This document shows, piece by piece, positions 54,247-64,000 of a stretch of 64,000 nt of DNA. The position numbers and the translations under genes were made by a program. Origin of the DNA: Neocallimastix lanati (nom. inval.) (lineage: Eukaryota > Neocallimastigomycota > Neocallimastigomycetes > Neocallimastigales > Neocallimastigaceae); assembly GCA_016946835.1 (NCBI GenBank), contig JACVTC010000028.1, positions 1,055,001 through 1,119,000 on the forward strand, in the 5' to 3' direction. Within the stretch, counting starts at the first letter, position 1. Each line of letters opens with the position of its first letter. The notes beneath the pieces are model-generated. The model saw nothing but the letters and a program-made list of their open reading frames with translations. It was not told the DNA's origin and made no database searches.

Positions 54247-55330
54247 TTAATTATAATTTAAGAAATTACGATTTTCATTGGTTGCACTAGCCCTACTGGT
54301 CTGTCTTACTGTTTCTTCAGCATTGACGCTCATGGTAGTAGTACGATTCGATTTGAACCTATTGAACAAAGACCATTGCTGGTCAATAGCATTAGGTATG
54401 ATCGATTGAAAAAGAGCCATAGTATCCACCAAGAATGGTGTATCAGAATAAGCACCTGATTTCATCTGGCACTTAAATAGATTCTTCCACTCCCTTGTAC
54501 TGTTATTAATACTTCTTCCCCCTAGAAGGAGGTTAAACACTTCTTTACACACACTAGAATCAACAAACACATTATTTTCAATACTATTACTAATATTACT
54601 AATAATACTATTACTAATATTATTATAACTATTATTACTATTACTATTATTATTATTACTAGTAGTAATATTACTATTATTAATACTACTATTATTACTA
54701 TTACTATTATTACTATTACTATTATTACTGTTACTATTATCATTATTACTATTAACGTTATAATTTGTTAGGTTGCCACGGTTAAAAGAGTTATATAAGA
54801 ATAAAATTTTATCATTGACTTTACTACTAATATGAATGAAAAATGGACAAACAATAAACCAATGCTTTATTCATTGTTTATTACTTTTACGGAAGAGACA
54901 AAAATTAGGTCACATTTGATCTATTATTTTTGCAGCTTTAGCAATTCTAGCATCTAATCTAAATCCACTTCGTGCTCTCAATAGCCAATAGAAACCATAT
55001 GAAAGATCAGGATATTCATAACAAAGTTTTATAAAATCTGATGTTTCTTTGAATTTGTTTTTGATCATAAAATTTAGCTTTAATGGAATTGATTTTCATA
55101 TCTCTTTTCCAATAAAAATCCTTGATTTCTTCATCGTTACTACATCTTTTCTCTAGTTTACATTTAAGAGTTCTACTTTCTTTCGTCCATTTATATTTTC
55201 TAGATTTTGGAATATTATTAACTAAATAAGAAATAATACAATTTGAATTTTTCCATTTTTCAAATCATTTGACTTGAGACAGAACACACTTAGCTGACAA
55301 GTTAGGATTATTTAAATTTTTTGAAATAGA
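54247..55330 (-). pseudogene. LINE 3' ORF fragment, minus strand
   Basis: Order on the minus strand: RTLKCKLEKRCSNDEEIKDF; after a shift, CYEYPDLSYGFYWLLRARSG, FRLDARIAKAAKIIDQM, stop, NFCLFRKSN, stop, IKHW; then an Asn/Ser repeat (54580-54770); then 54247-54570 open: CKEVFNLLLGGRSINNSTRE, WKNLFKCQMKSGAYSDTPFL, VDTMALFQSIIPNAIDQQW, TVRQTSRASA. LLGGR...REWKN...DTPFLVxTMALFQ is the conserved C-terminus of these elements. In-frame TGA and TAA show decay. Confidence 0.72.
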
Positions 55331-55350
55331 ATATATAGTGATATATATAT

Positions 55351-55441
55351 ATGACTTGGTACCGATTATATAACTTCCTTCTTGATGGAAGAGATGAAGA
55401 AATTATTGATTTAATTGACTATCTGAAAGAAATTATGGTCT
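55351..55441 (+). pseudogene. Short LINE C-terminal fragment, plus strand
   Basis: YRLYNFLLDGRDEEIIDLID followed by YLKEI matches the LLGGRD segment of the neighbouring minus-strand copy (RLFNFLLGGRDPDIIDLN) but is in the opposite orientation and joined directly to it. Confidence 0.6.
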
Positions 55442-56640
55442 TATCCTTCAGAAGCATTGGCCCTGCTAGCCTGTCTTACTGCATTTTCAGTGTTTACGCT
55501 TCCGGTTATTTTGCGCATATATTTTTGGAATATCAATCCTTCATGAATTCTCAAACACTAATCCTAGGCATAATTTTTGTAAAGAGAGTCGCAGATCACC
55601 CCAAGAATGGCGTTTTTGAATAATCATCAGAAGATTTAGTTTATAAACAAAATATCCCATTCTTTCTTATAATTTAAATCAATAATGTCTGGATCTCTTC
55701 CACCAAGAAGGAAGTTAAATAATCGGTATTACGTCACATATATTTTTACACACTCATTATTCAGAAAATTACTTAAATTAACACCTTACTTGAGCAATCG
55801 TACATTTCATCGAAAGAGGAGGAATGTTAGGTTCTTTTGAAACACAATATAAGGATGTGAAGCTATTCCCATTAGAAAATTCTTCAATCCAGTATAATCC
55901 TGAATTAACTAGTGTCTGTGTACTTCCCGTTCTTTTTTTATTTAATCCAAGTAAAGGTGAATAATACGAAACTTGTCCTATTTCTATAGCTGAAAATAAC
56001 CATTGGTTTATAAGGGATAGGAATATGAGGATTCTTAAGAAAACCTTTTATGGAATAAAGTGCTTTTCTAACTTTATTGTTCATTTTCTGTATGATTGGT
56101 TTCCATTCTAAATCATTTGAAAACAGTTCCCTTAAGTAGGTATAGTAATTTGTTTTAGGTAATTCTTGACCTAAAAGATAAAAGGTAGGGTTACTATTAT
56201 TAAGAAATCGTGAAACTTTTTCTCGTACTACTAAACTGGCACATTAATTGATACCAAATTGCATTTCATCATTTATAGCCCACTTACTGACTAATTAAGT
56301 TAAGATCTTGTTGGAGCAATATCATCTGCAAAGAGACCTCCACAGCAGCATTTATCACCAATAGAGATTCCATATTTATTACAATTATTGAAGACGTCAT
56401 TAATGAACAAGTTAAATAAAATTGGTAAGAGGGGACAACCTTTACAAACACCTTTCTTAATATTAAATGATTCTGATACTTGTCCATCAGCCCTTACACA
56501 AGCTCTGGAAGATAAGTATAAGTTTTCAATAAATTTATAGCACTTGTTATATTGAACTAAAATTTCTATAGATTGAGAAAGTGTATGAATCAAACTCAGG
56601 GAATTTGGTTTGACAGTTATAGAGTGTTACCACCAGACCA
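55442..56640 (-). pseudogene. LINE reverse transcriptase and C-terminal fragment, minus strand
   Basis: 56593-56300 is open: ENLYLSSRACVRADGQVSES, FNIKKGVCKGCPLLPILFNL, FINDVFNNCNKYGISIG, CCGGLFADDI, covering RT motifs with the catalytic FADD. Downstream on the minus strand come YTYLRELFSNDLEWKPII, NKVRKALYSIKGFLKN, SYYSPLLGLNKKRTGSTQTL, NSFTSLYCVSKEPNIPPLS and finally RLFNFLLGGRDPDIIDLN and NTENAVRQASRANASEG, with stops and shifts between. This is the longest LINE remnant in the window. Confidence 0.75.
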
Positions 56641-57547
56641 TGACAACTCTTTTACTAACTTTGATACAATAAATTATTAAAAACCCATTATTTCATAAAC
56701 AAATTTTAAATTTTAAATAATTTTATAATAAAAATAATTATAAGCTAAACTTCTAAATAATTATAATATTTTGTCAATATTTTAATAATATTTTATAACT
56801 TTTATTAATACTTTTATCAATAATTTATACTAAGTATTATTAATATTATATAATAAATTATAAATATTACAAATATTCAGATTATATTAATATCTTACAA
56901 ATATTTTGTATAATAAATTCTAATAATAAAGCTTGTAATAATTGCTTTTATAATAAATCTTTTATTAATATTAGTTTATAACAAATACTCTCATAAAAAT
57001 CCTTTAATATATTTTATAATAAATATTCTTGCAATAAATCATTTATTAATACGTTTTATATTTTTATAATAAATCTTTATTAATAAATTTTATAATGTAT
57101 ATTCAACTTTTATAATAATCTATTTTACATTTTTTATTAATATTTTATAATTAATACTTTAATATTTCATAACAAATACTTAATTAAAAAATTTTTAATA
57201 AATATTTATTTATATCCTTTATTAATTGTTAACGTATGTTAATTTTATTAATATAAAGTTATAGTCTAGCTTAAGTTTAATAAAATATTAAATTAAATTA
57301 TATTAAATATATTGTAATTACAAATTAAAATATAAATTAGTATGTATCTAGAACAAGCCACAATTAAATATAAAAACATGTAATTTTATCTGTACTTTAA
57401 ATCTTTGTTAACCATTTATATAACACTTGCGTTATATATCTAATTATTAATAAATAAATATTAAACAATAAAAGGTTAAGAGTCTCAGTACTCTATAATA
57501 AATTACAAAGCTTTAAATTTAAAAATCGATTTTAACAAAGTATTAAG
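56641..57547. other. AT-rich region upstream of the copia ORF
   Basis: A+T-rich with many TTTATAATAAAT-type deg­enerate repeats (56690-57240). A 5' LTR and leader of the copia element would be expected here, but I could not define LTR ends or a primer-binding site. Confidence 0.5.
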
Positions 57548-60500
57548 ATGGCCTATCAATTTAACTTAGCTAAGGACCAACGTCTTCGTGGTGTATCCAA
57601 TTTTGCCACATGGAATTTCCTTATCATGACTGCAGCTAGGAGATATGGAATGGAAGAATTCATTGAAGAAGATGTTATCTCTCACCTGAAGGATAATAAC
57701 TATATGCTTAATCCTAATGAAGAATCTAAGACGGTAAAAGCTATCCTGAAGATTATTGAGGAATTACAATTAAATCATGGAGAAAATGTAAACTACAATG
57801 AAGTGTTTACTCAAAACCGAAATAGAATCATTGCTAAAGCAGAAGAGAAAGACTCTCAGTTAATGCTTATGGTGATTCAAAACGTTGAAGAAAAAATATT
57901 AATGGAAGTTAGAAGAATGAAGAAAACATTCACAATTATGGAAAAACTAACTTCAAAATACGGTGATAAGAATAATGACATTGAATACTGGCTCAAGAAA
58001 TTGCGAAAACTTAAGGCAAATGACCGCAGCCAAATAATGAAGATGACTGATAGCGTAAATGAAATATTCGGTGAAATGGAAGATGCCGGAGTAAATTTGA
58101 CTGAAAGGGAAAAATTAAAGTACATGTTCAATATTTTACCAAATGACTTTAAAATCATTATAGATGTAACTTTAGAAACTAACGCCAGACAATTATATGA
58201 AAGTATAAAAGATAGAATTTCAGCTAGATCATATCTAGAAAATTGGGAAAATACAATGGATGAACATGATGAACATGATGATCCAATGGATATAGATCTA
58301 ATTGAAAAACGTTATAAAAATAAAAACTATCATAAAGGAAAAGGTTTTGTTAAGAAAATAAACAGAAACAATAACAAAACTAACAAAAATTTATATTGTC
58401 ATATTTGTGAGATAAGAGGACATCTCACAAAAGATTGTAAATACAATATGAAAGCAAGAGAAAACAAAAAGGAAGGGAGGCAACAATCACTCTACCAGAA
58501 AAACCATAAAAATGAAGAAAAAGAATTAAAATCATTTGGTTTAGTGGAAAAAATAACTTCTAAATATGAAGAAAGTGACAGCGAAAGAGATGATAATTTT
58601 GAAGACATCAGACCATTATGTGAACCACATATTAATGATGCTTTGCTAATTGAATCAATAAATGAACCATATAATATAGATAATGATGAAAAATCTGTAA
58701 ACATAATTGAAAGAAATATAGAAAGTAACGAAACAGTTGAATGGTATTATGATAGTGGAGCTTACGAACATGTAACTAATGATAAAAACCTTTTGAAAGA
58801 TTATAAAGAAGATTTTGTACAACTAAGATGTGCAAACAATACTACTTTAGACTTTGAAGGATATGGTAGTTGTGAATTTACCATAAACAACTACCATATA
58901 AAATTAAACAAAGTGTTATATTCAAAAAAGGCACATAAAAACTTGATAAGTGCCACCGAATTCGCAAAAATAGGTATAACATCCGTTATTGAGCCAATAA
59001 GTCAAGAAAAAGTAAAATTGACTATATCTGACTGTGATAAAAATGTTATCGGAACGTTTCTATCAACTGATTTTAATCAATTTAAAATAAACACAAAAAG
59101 TATAATAAATAATCAAAATATTTTATCATTAGATGATTTAGGACAAAACAGTCTAGAAATATGGCACAGAAGAATGGGCCATCAATATATAAGAAATATT
59201 TCTAAACATTTAGAACTACACGAGATCAAGATCCCAAAATGTAAAGAATGTAAAGTAGTAAAAATGAAGCATTCCCCACATAATGGGAACAATCCTAAAT
59301 CAAACAAGATACTTGAAGTTATACACTCTGACATTTCGGGGCCATATAACAGTTCTATTAATGACAAAAAATATTTTATAACTTTCTTGGACGAATATTC
59401 GTGGAAAGTTTGGCTCTTCACTTTAAAATCTAAAGCTGAAGCGCTAGACATTATAATCGATTTTCTAAAATACCTTAGCAATCAATTTGATAATTATAAA
59501 GTTAAAATATTTAAAACAGATGGTGGTAAAGAATATAAAAATAAGAAAATAAGAAGATACTGTAAAGATAATGGAATTGAAAAATCATTCTCTCCACCAT
59601 ATTGTCCAGAAAATAATGGAAAAACCGAAAGGATAAATCAAACAATAAAAAACACAGCTAAAACTTTATTATTTTGGGCAAAATTATCTGAAAATTTCTG
59701 GGAATATGCAGTAAGACATGCGGCTTATTTGTATAATATGATTCCTCATGAAGGAAATAATAATTTAATACCTGATGAAGTCATATCAGGAAAAAGTATT
59801 TCTTTAAAACACTTAAGAACTTTTGGATGTAAATGTTATTATATTGATAATATGGAAAACAAATCCAATTTCACTCCAAAAGCAAAGGAAGGAATATTTC
59901 TTGGTTTCAGCAAAAAAAATTACTCATATAGGATTATGGACATAAAAAACAAAAGAATACACCATGTCAGAGAAGTAGAATGTTTAGAGGAATGTCCAGC
60001 AAACTATATATATGAGAAAGAAGGATTTGTGGACCCATATTTCTCTTTTACAAAAATTGATAATAATATAGTAAATAATAATAATAATGAAAATAATCAT
60101 ATTATAAATGAAAATATAATTAATAATATAGAAAACATAAATAATGTTCTAAACAATGAAAATAATAATAATATTGATTTAAATAACATTATTGTAAACG
60201 ATAATTTAAATAATATGAACATGGATAACGAGGATAATAAAATAGAAGCAGAAAATAATTTACATGATAATAACACGAAAATAATTATTAATACTTTAGA
60301 TAATATGAATAATAATAAAAATATAGATAAAGGTAAAGAAAATATGGTTTATAATATTAACAACGACGATATAATTAATTTAAACAATAAAAATAACAAA
60401 ATTAAAACCATAACCTTAGAAAAGGACACAAAAACAAATAAACTATTGGATTTTAATAAAACAAATAACACACATAACAATAAACACAATATTACTTTAG

Positions 60501-61261
60501 AACAAAATAATTTATACGCAAAAAATAATATTAATTCAAATGTAATTTCTGAGGTAAATAATGAAATTTCAACTAATGTAAAACATAGTAACAATAATAT
60601 AGTTCGTTTAAATAAAAATTATAATAAACAAAATACTAACACAGTACTAGAAAACCAAAATATACTTCAAAATGTCAATAACAATTCTTTAAATAATAAT
60701 AATAATGATTTTATATTTACCAATATCCATGTAAACAATAAAAATAATTTGAATCATTCATTAAAAAACGTGGTAAATAATTCTTACATTGAAAAAGGTG
60801 AATGCAGTTATTCTTATAAAAATAAACATAATTGGGCAGAAAAAGGAAAAGATGCTGAAAATCCTTCAATTACCCATAAGGAATATAGTAAAATATCCTG
60901 TAAAAATGATATCGTTTTACCGACTCTGATTAATACTGTTAACTCAAATATAAATGATTCCAAGCCAACCGAAAATTCCCCTGCCAGTACTCCTGTAAAA
61001 ACGCTTAAAGAAAATATTGATATTTCTAAATTTAAAAATGAAAAAAATTTTAATAATAAAAATTATTCAAAAAATGAAGAAAAATTTAATTTACAACCAT
61101 TGGATAATGGTAAAATAATTAAATCTCATAATTTAAATTCAGACCCAATAATGACGAAGAATAATAATATTATGAATAATAATTCCACTAAATTAAAATC
61201 GAATGTGGTTCATTTCGCCAATTTTTATAATACAAATTTTCAATACGCCATTTATTTTTAA
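57548..61261 (+). CDS. Copia-type Gag-protease-integrase polyprotein without RT (1237 aa)
   Basis: One uninterrupted ORF. Gag: MAYQFNLAKDQRLRGVSNFA to about residue 260. Zinc knuckle CHICEIRGHLTKDC (about 283-297, C-X2-C-X4-H-X4-C). Protease active site YYDSGAYEHV (about 399). Pre-integrase HRRMGHQ...CKEC (HHCC). Integrase core with Asp in HSDISGPY (about 593), Asp in KTDGGKEY (about 658) and Glu in NNGKTE, spaced D-X35-E; then FWEYAVRHAAYLYNMIPHEG and LRTFGCKCYYID. Residues about 840-1237 are an Asn-rich linker, then TENSPASTPV and a C-terminus ending NFQYAIYF. The reverse transcriptase/RNase H of a normal copia pol (another about 500 aa or more) is absent, although every upstream catalytic residue is kept. 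LTRs not identified. Either a recent 3' truncation by the adjacent satellite or a non-autonomous integrase donor. Confidence 0.85.
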   Translation: MAYQFNLAKDQRLRGVSNFATWNFLIMTAARRYGMEEFIEEDVISHLKDNNYMLNPNEESKTVKAILKIIEELQLNHGENVNYNEVFTQNRNRIIAKAEEKDSQLMLMVIQNVEEKILMEVRRMKKTFTIMEKLTSKYGDKNNDIEYWLKKLRKLKANDRSQIMKMTDSVNEIFGEMEDAGVNLTEREKLKYMFNILPNDFKIIIDVTLETNARQLYESIKDRISARSYLENWENTMDEHDEHDDPMDIDLIEKRYKNKNYHKGKGFVKKINRNNNKTNKNLYCHICEIRGHLTKDCKYNMKARENKKEGRQQSLYQKNHKNEEKELKSFGLVEKITSKYEESDSERDDNFEDIRPLCEPHINDALLIESINEPYNIDNDEKSVNIIERNIESNETVEWYYDSGAYEHVTNDKNLLKDYKEDFVQLRCANNTTLDFEGYGSCEFTINNYHIKLNKVLYSKKAHKNLISATEFAKIGITSVIEPISQEKVKLTISDCDKNVIGTFLSTDFNQFKINTKSIINNQNILSLDDLGQNSLEIWHRRMGHQYIRNISKHLELHEIKIPKCKECKVVKMKHSPHNGNNPKSNKILEVIHSDISGPYNSSINDKKYFITFLDEYSWKVWLFTLKSKAEALDIIIDFLKYLSNQFDNYKVKIFKTDGGKEYKNKKIRRYCKDNGIEKSFSPPYCPENNGKTERINQTIKNTAKTLLFWAKLSENFWEYAVRHAAYLYNMIPHEGNNNLIPDEVISGKSISLKHLRTFGCKCYYIDNMENKSNFTPKAKEGIFLGFSKKNYSYRIMDIKNKRIHHVREVECLEECPANYIYEKEGFVDPYFSFTKIDNNIVNNNNNENNHIINENIINNIENINNVLNNENNNNIDLNNIIVNDNLNNMNMDNEDNKIEAENNLHDNNTKIIINTLDNMNNNKNIDKGKENMVYNINNDDIINLNNKNNKIKTITLEKDTKTNKLLDFNKTNNTHNNKHNITLEQNNLYAKNNINSNVISEVNNEISTNVKHSNNNIVRLNKNYNKQNTNTVLENQNILQNVNNNSLNNNNNDFIFTNIHVNNKNNLNHSLKNVVNNSYIEKGECSYSYKNKHNWAEKGKDAENPSITHKEYSKISCKNDIVLPTLINTVNSNINDSKPTENSPASTPVKTLKENIDISKFKNEKNFNNKNYSKNEEKFNLQPLDNGKIIKSHNLNSDPIMTKNNNIMNNNSTKLKSNVVHFANFYNTNFQYAIYF

Positions 61262-61385
61262 TGGCTTGTAAAATTTTTTGTTAACGCCATAAAAAATTTT
61301 AATACAATTATATGTAAAAAAAATAAATGTATAAATAAATAAAGAAACAAATAAATAAATAAATAAAGAATGTAATAAGTATAAT
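61262..61385. other. Junction between copia ORF and satellite
   Basis: AT-rich, with a short echo of the end of the ORF: CGCCAT followed by T-rich or A-rich sequence recurs at 61247-61253 and 61284-61290. No RT coding sequence in any frame. Confidence 0.5.
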
Positions 61386-61813
61386 ATAAAATAAAATAAA
61401 ATAAATAGTAGAATATGAATATAAAGTACAGATTGAATAAAATAAAATAAAATAAAATAAAATAAAATAAAATAAATAGTTGAAATATGAATATAAAGTA
61501 CAGATTGAATAAAATAAAATAAAATAAAATAAATAGTTGAAATATGAATATAAAGTACAGATTGAATAAAATAAAATAAAATAAAATAAAATAAAATAAA
61601 ATAAAACAAATAGTAGAATATGAATATAAAGTACAGATTGAATAAAATAAAATAAAATAAAATAAAATAAAATAAAATAAAACAAATAGTAGAATATGAA
61701 TATAAAGTACAGATTGAATAAAATAAAATAAAATAAAATAAATAATAGAATATGAATATAAATACAGATTGAATAAAATAAAATAAAATAAAATAAAATA
61801 AAATAAAATAAAT
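61386..61813 (-). repeat. Satellite, left arm (inverted relative to right arm)
   Basis: About six copies of a conserved core, GAATATGAATATAAAGTACAGATTGAAT in this orientation (cited as GAATATGAATATAAAG plus TACAGATTGAAT), alternate with variable numbers of AAAAT units. Two subtypes occur: AGTAGAATATG and AGTTGAAATATG. It is the reverse complement of the array at 62104-63339. Confidence 0.88.
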
Positions 61814-62103
61814 ATCTAATATTATTTTTTATTAAAGAATATTACAGATCGATCATTGTTTTAGAAATGAAAATTTTTTACATTTTTATTGTATTCAATT
61901 GATGATGTAATTTAATATATAAAACAATATTATTGTTAATAATTTCACTAAACATAAATGATTTTTTTGCTTTCTAACATATATAATTAAATAAAACATT
62001 TTATTTTTAAAAATAAATTGTCTTTAATAATCTTTAATAAAAATAATAATAAATATTTATTTTATTTTATTTTATATACTTGTACTTTTATATTATTACA
62101 TTC
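61814..62103. other. Centre between the two satellite arms
   Basis: About 290 bp of A+T-rich unique-looking sequence (including GATCGATC at about 61850) separating the two inverted arrays. No gene. Confidence 0.6.
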
Positions 62104-63339
62104 AATATTTATTTTATTTTATTTTATTTAATCTGTACTTTATATTCATATTCTACTATTTATTCTATTCTATTTTATTTTATTTTATTCAATCTGTACT
62201 TTATATTCATATTTCAACTATTTATTTTATTTTATTTTATTTTATTTTATTCAATCTGTACTTTATATTCATATTTCAACTATTTATTTTATTTTATTTT
62301 ATTTTATTCAATCTGTACTTTATATTCATATTTCAACTATTTATTTTATTTTATTTTATTTTATTCAATCTGTACTTTATATTCATATTTCAACTATTTA
62401 TTTTATTTTATTTTATTTTATTCAATCTGTACTTTATATTCATATTTCAACTATTTATTTTATTTTATTTTATTTTATTCAATCTGTACTTTATATTCAT
62501 ATTTCAACTATTTATTTTATTTTATTTTATTTTATTTTATTCAATCTGTACTTTATATTCATATTTCAACTATTTATTTTATTTTATTTTATTTTATTCA
62601 ATCTGTACTTTATATTCATATTTCAACTATTTATTTTATTTTATTTTATTTTATTTTATTTTATTTTATTTTATTTTATTTTATTTTATTTTATTTTATT
62701 TTATTTTATTTTATTTTATTTTATTTTATTTTATTTTATTTTATTCAATCTGTACTTTATATTCATATTTCAACTATTTATTTTATTTTATTTTATTTTA
62801 TTTTATTTTATTTTATTTTATTTTATTTTATTTTATTCAATCTGTACTTTATATTCATATTTCAACTATTTATTTTATTTTATTTTATTTTATTTTATTT
62901 TATTTTATTTTATTTTATTTTATTTTATTTTATTTTATTTTATTCAATCTGTACTTTATATTCATATTTCAACTATTTATTTTATTTTATTTTATTTTAT
63001 ATTATTTTATTTTATTTTATTTTATTTTATTTTATTTTATTCAATCTGTACTTTATATTCATATTTCAACTATTTATTTTATTTTATTTTATTTTATTTT
63101 ATTTTATTTTATATTATTTTATTTTATTTTATTTTATTTTATTTTATTCAATCTGTACTTTATATTCATATTTCAACTATTTATTTTATTTTATTTTATT
63201 TTATTTTATTTTATTTTATTTTATTTTATATTATTTTATTTTATTTTATTTTATTTTATTTTATTTTATTTTATTCAATCTGTACTTTATATTCATATTT
63301 CAACTATTTATTTTATTTTATTTTATTTTATTTTATTTT
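62104..63339 (+). repeat. Satellite, right arm
   Basis: About 15 copies of the core TCAATCTGTACTTTATATTC followed by ATATTTCAACTATTTAT, separated by 4 to more than 20 TTTTA units. Because TTTTA has no stop in any phase, the array gives a 444-codon open frame (62080-63414) rich in Phe, Ile, Leu and Tyr, which is not a gene. Spacer length is the only strongly varying feature; the core is almost invariant. Related TATACTTGTA...TTTATATTATT sequences flank both ends (about 62075 and 63340). Confidence 0.9.
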
Positions 63340-63500
63340 GTATACTTGTATTTATATTATTGTATTCTTTATTTATTTTTTTTTTTTTTTTTTTACAAAC
63401 AATTGAAAAACTAATTTTTCAAAATTAGTAAGAATAATATTGGATAATTAATATAAAAATTTTAATTATATAATTAAAAAATATTTATAAAAATATAGAA
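63340..63500. other. Spacer
   Basis: A T run (63376-63394) and A+T-rich sequence up to the start of the MULE copy. Confidence 0.5.
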
Positions 63501-64000
63501 ATGGAAGAAAATCTAATTATTGATGTGAGTCTAACAAAGGAAAAAAATAAATTATTATTAATAAAAATATAAATTTAATTTTTCGTATATAACAAAGGAA
63601 AAAAATAAATTATTATTAATAAAAAATATAAATTTAATTTTTCGTATATAAGAAAAGATAATTCCAAAGTTTATGTACCGAAATAAATGTAAATCTTTTA
63701 TTATTTTAAATGATAAGAAAGAAATCTTAAAATATGATAGTTCACATAATCATCCTAAAAAAGAATACGATGTATCTCTATCTATAATGAAACATAAAAT
63801 TAAAAATGGAATTGAAAAAAGTTCAATTCCTTTTGGTATAAAAATAAAACCCCTATATAATAAAATTTCTAAAGAAATGAGATTTATATGTCCAGAATAT
63901 AATTCAATTAAATCCCAAATATCAAGAAATTTAAATAAAAAACTACCATCCAATTTAACAACATTTACTGAAATTCCTAATAAATCTAAATATTATAAAC
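63501..64000 (+). pseudogene. MULE-type transposase copy 2, N-terminal part (runs off the window)
   Basis: Starts MEENLIIDVSLTKEKNK at 63501. A 59-bp segment is tandemly duplicated (about 63534-63592 and 63593-63652, both with TTAATTTTTCGTATATA). After a broken stretch it reads KCKSFIILNDKKEILKYDSS, HNHPKKEYDVSLSIMKHKI, KISKEMRFICPEYNSIKSQI, LPSNLTTFTEIPNKSKYYK. KCKSFII...HNH looks like the end of a FLYWCH-type zinc finger. It is the same family as 38245-39200. The duplication adds stops, so this copy is probably also dead, but the catalytic part lies beyond the window. Confidence 0.65.

Noticed and set aside
62080-63414. 444-codon ORF rich in Phe, Ile, Leu and Tyr
   Set aside because: It is produced by TTTTA spacers that contain no stop in any phase; it is satellite DNA.

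Overview
The window looks like nuclear DNA of a zoosporic, extremely AT-rich fungus, most likely an anaerobic gut fungus (Neocallimastigomycota). This is inference from four things: very high A+T with long homopolymer and trinucleotide runs; Asn/Lys-rich proteins; short introns with GTAAAT/GTATGT-type donors and TATATAG/AAAG acceptors; and a flagellar gene (DRC11) next to ordinary fungal housekeeping genes. The transposon protein families also resemble those I associate with gut fungi. No bacterial-style operons, CRISPR arrays or rRNA genes were seen.

Layout. 1-363 (-): N-terminus of an unknown acidic protein. 1230-4466 (-): WASP/Las17 actin nucleation-promoting factor, 9 exons. 6345-11978 (+): DRC11/IQCA1, a nexin-dynein regulatory complex subunit of motile flagella, 20 exons, with two introns that can only be placed as AT-AC (U12-type). 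13864-14627 (+): ERH. 16232-18290 (-): retromer subunit VPS26. 19443-22074 (-): arginyltransferase ATE1. 23.1-42.3 kb is mostly transposon debris. It holds a tRNA-headed SINE split by a complete non-autonomous LTR element, LINE, copia and gypsy-like fragments, a solo LTR, a decayed MULE transposase and a second SINE copy; one small two-exon membrane-protein gene (33634-34132, -) sits inside it. 43595-52793 (+): one long gene joining about 2,200 residues of mostly coiled coil to a CDC7-type kinase domain. 53.5-56.6 kb: LINE fragments in both orientations. 57548-61261 (+): intact copia-type Gag-protease-integrase ORF without reverse transcriptase. 61.4-63.3 kb: two oppositely oriented arms of one satellite. 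63501-64000: start of a second MULE copy.

The host genes belong to unrelated cellular systems (actin, flagellum, mRNA-associated ERH, endosomal sorting, N-degron pathway, replication licensing) and do not form a functional cluster. Exon models for WASP, DRC11, ERH, VPS26, ATE1 and the CDC7 gene were built by hand. Each closes in phase, and lengths match family expectations where such an expectation exists. The observations most worth following are the AT-AC introns, the CDC7/coiled-coil fusion, the poly-T-tailed SINE, the very small first exons, the RT-less copia ORF, the palindromic satellite and a compositionally odd block at 29.7-33.0 kb.
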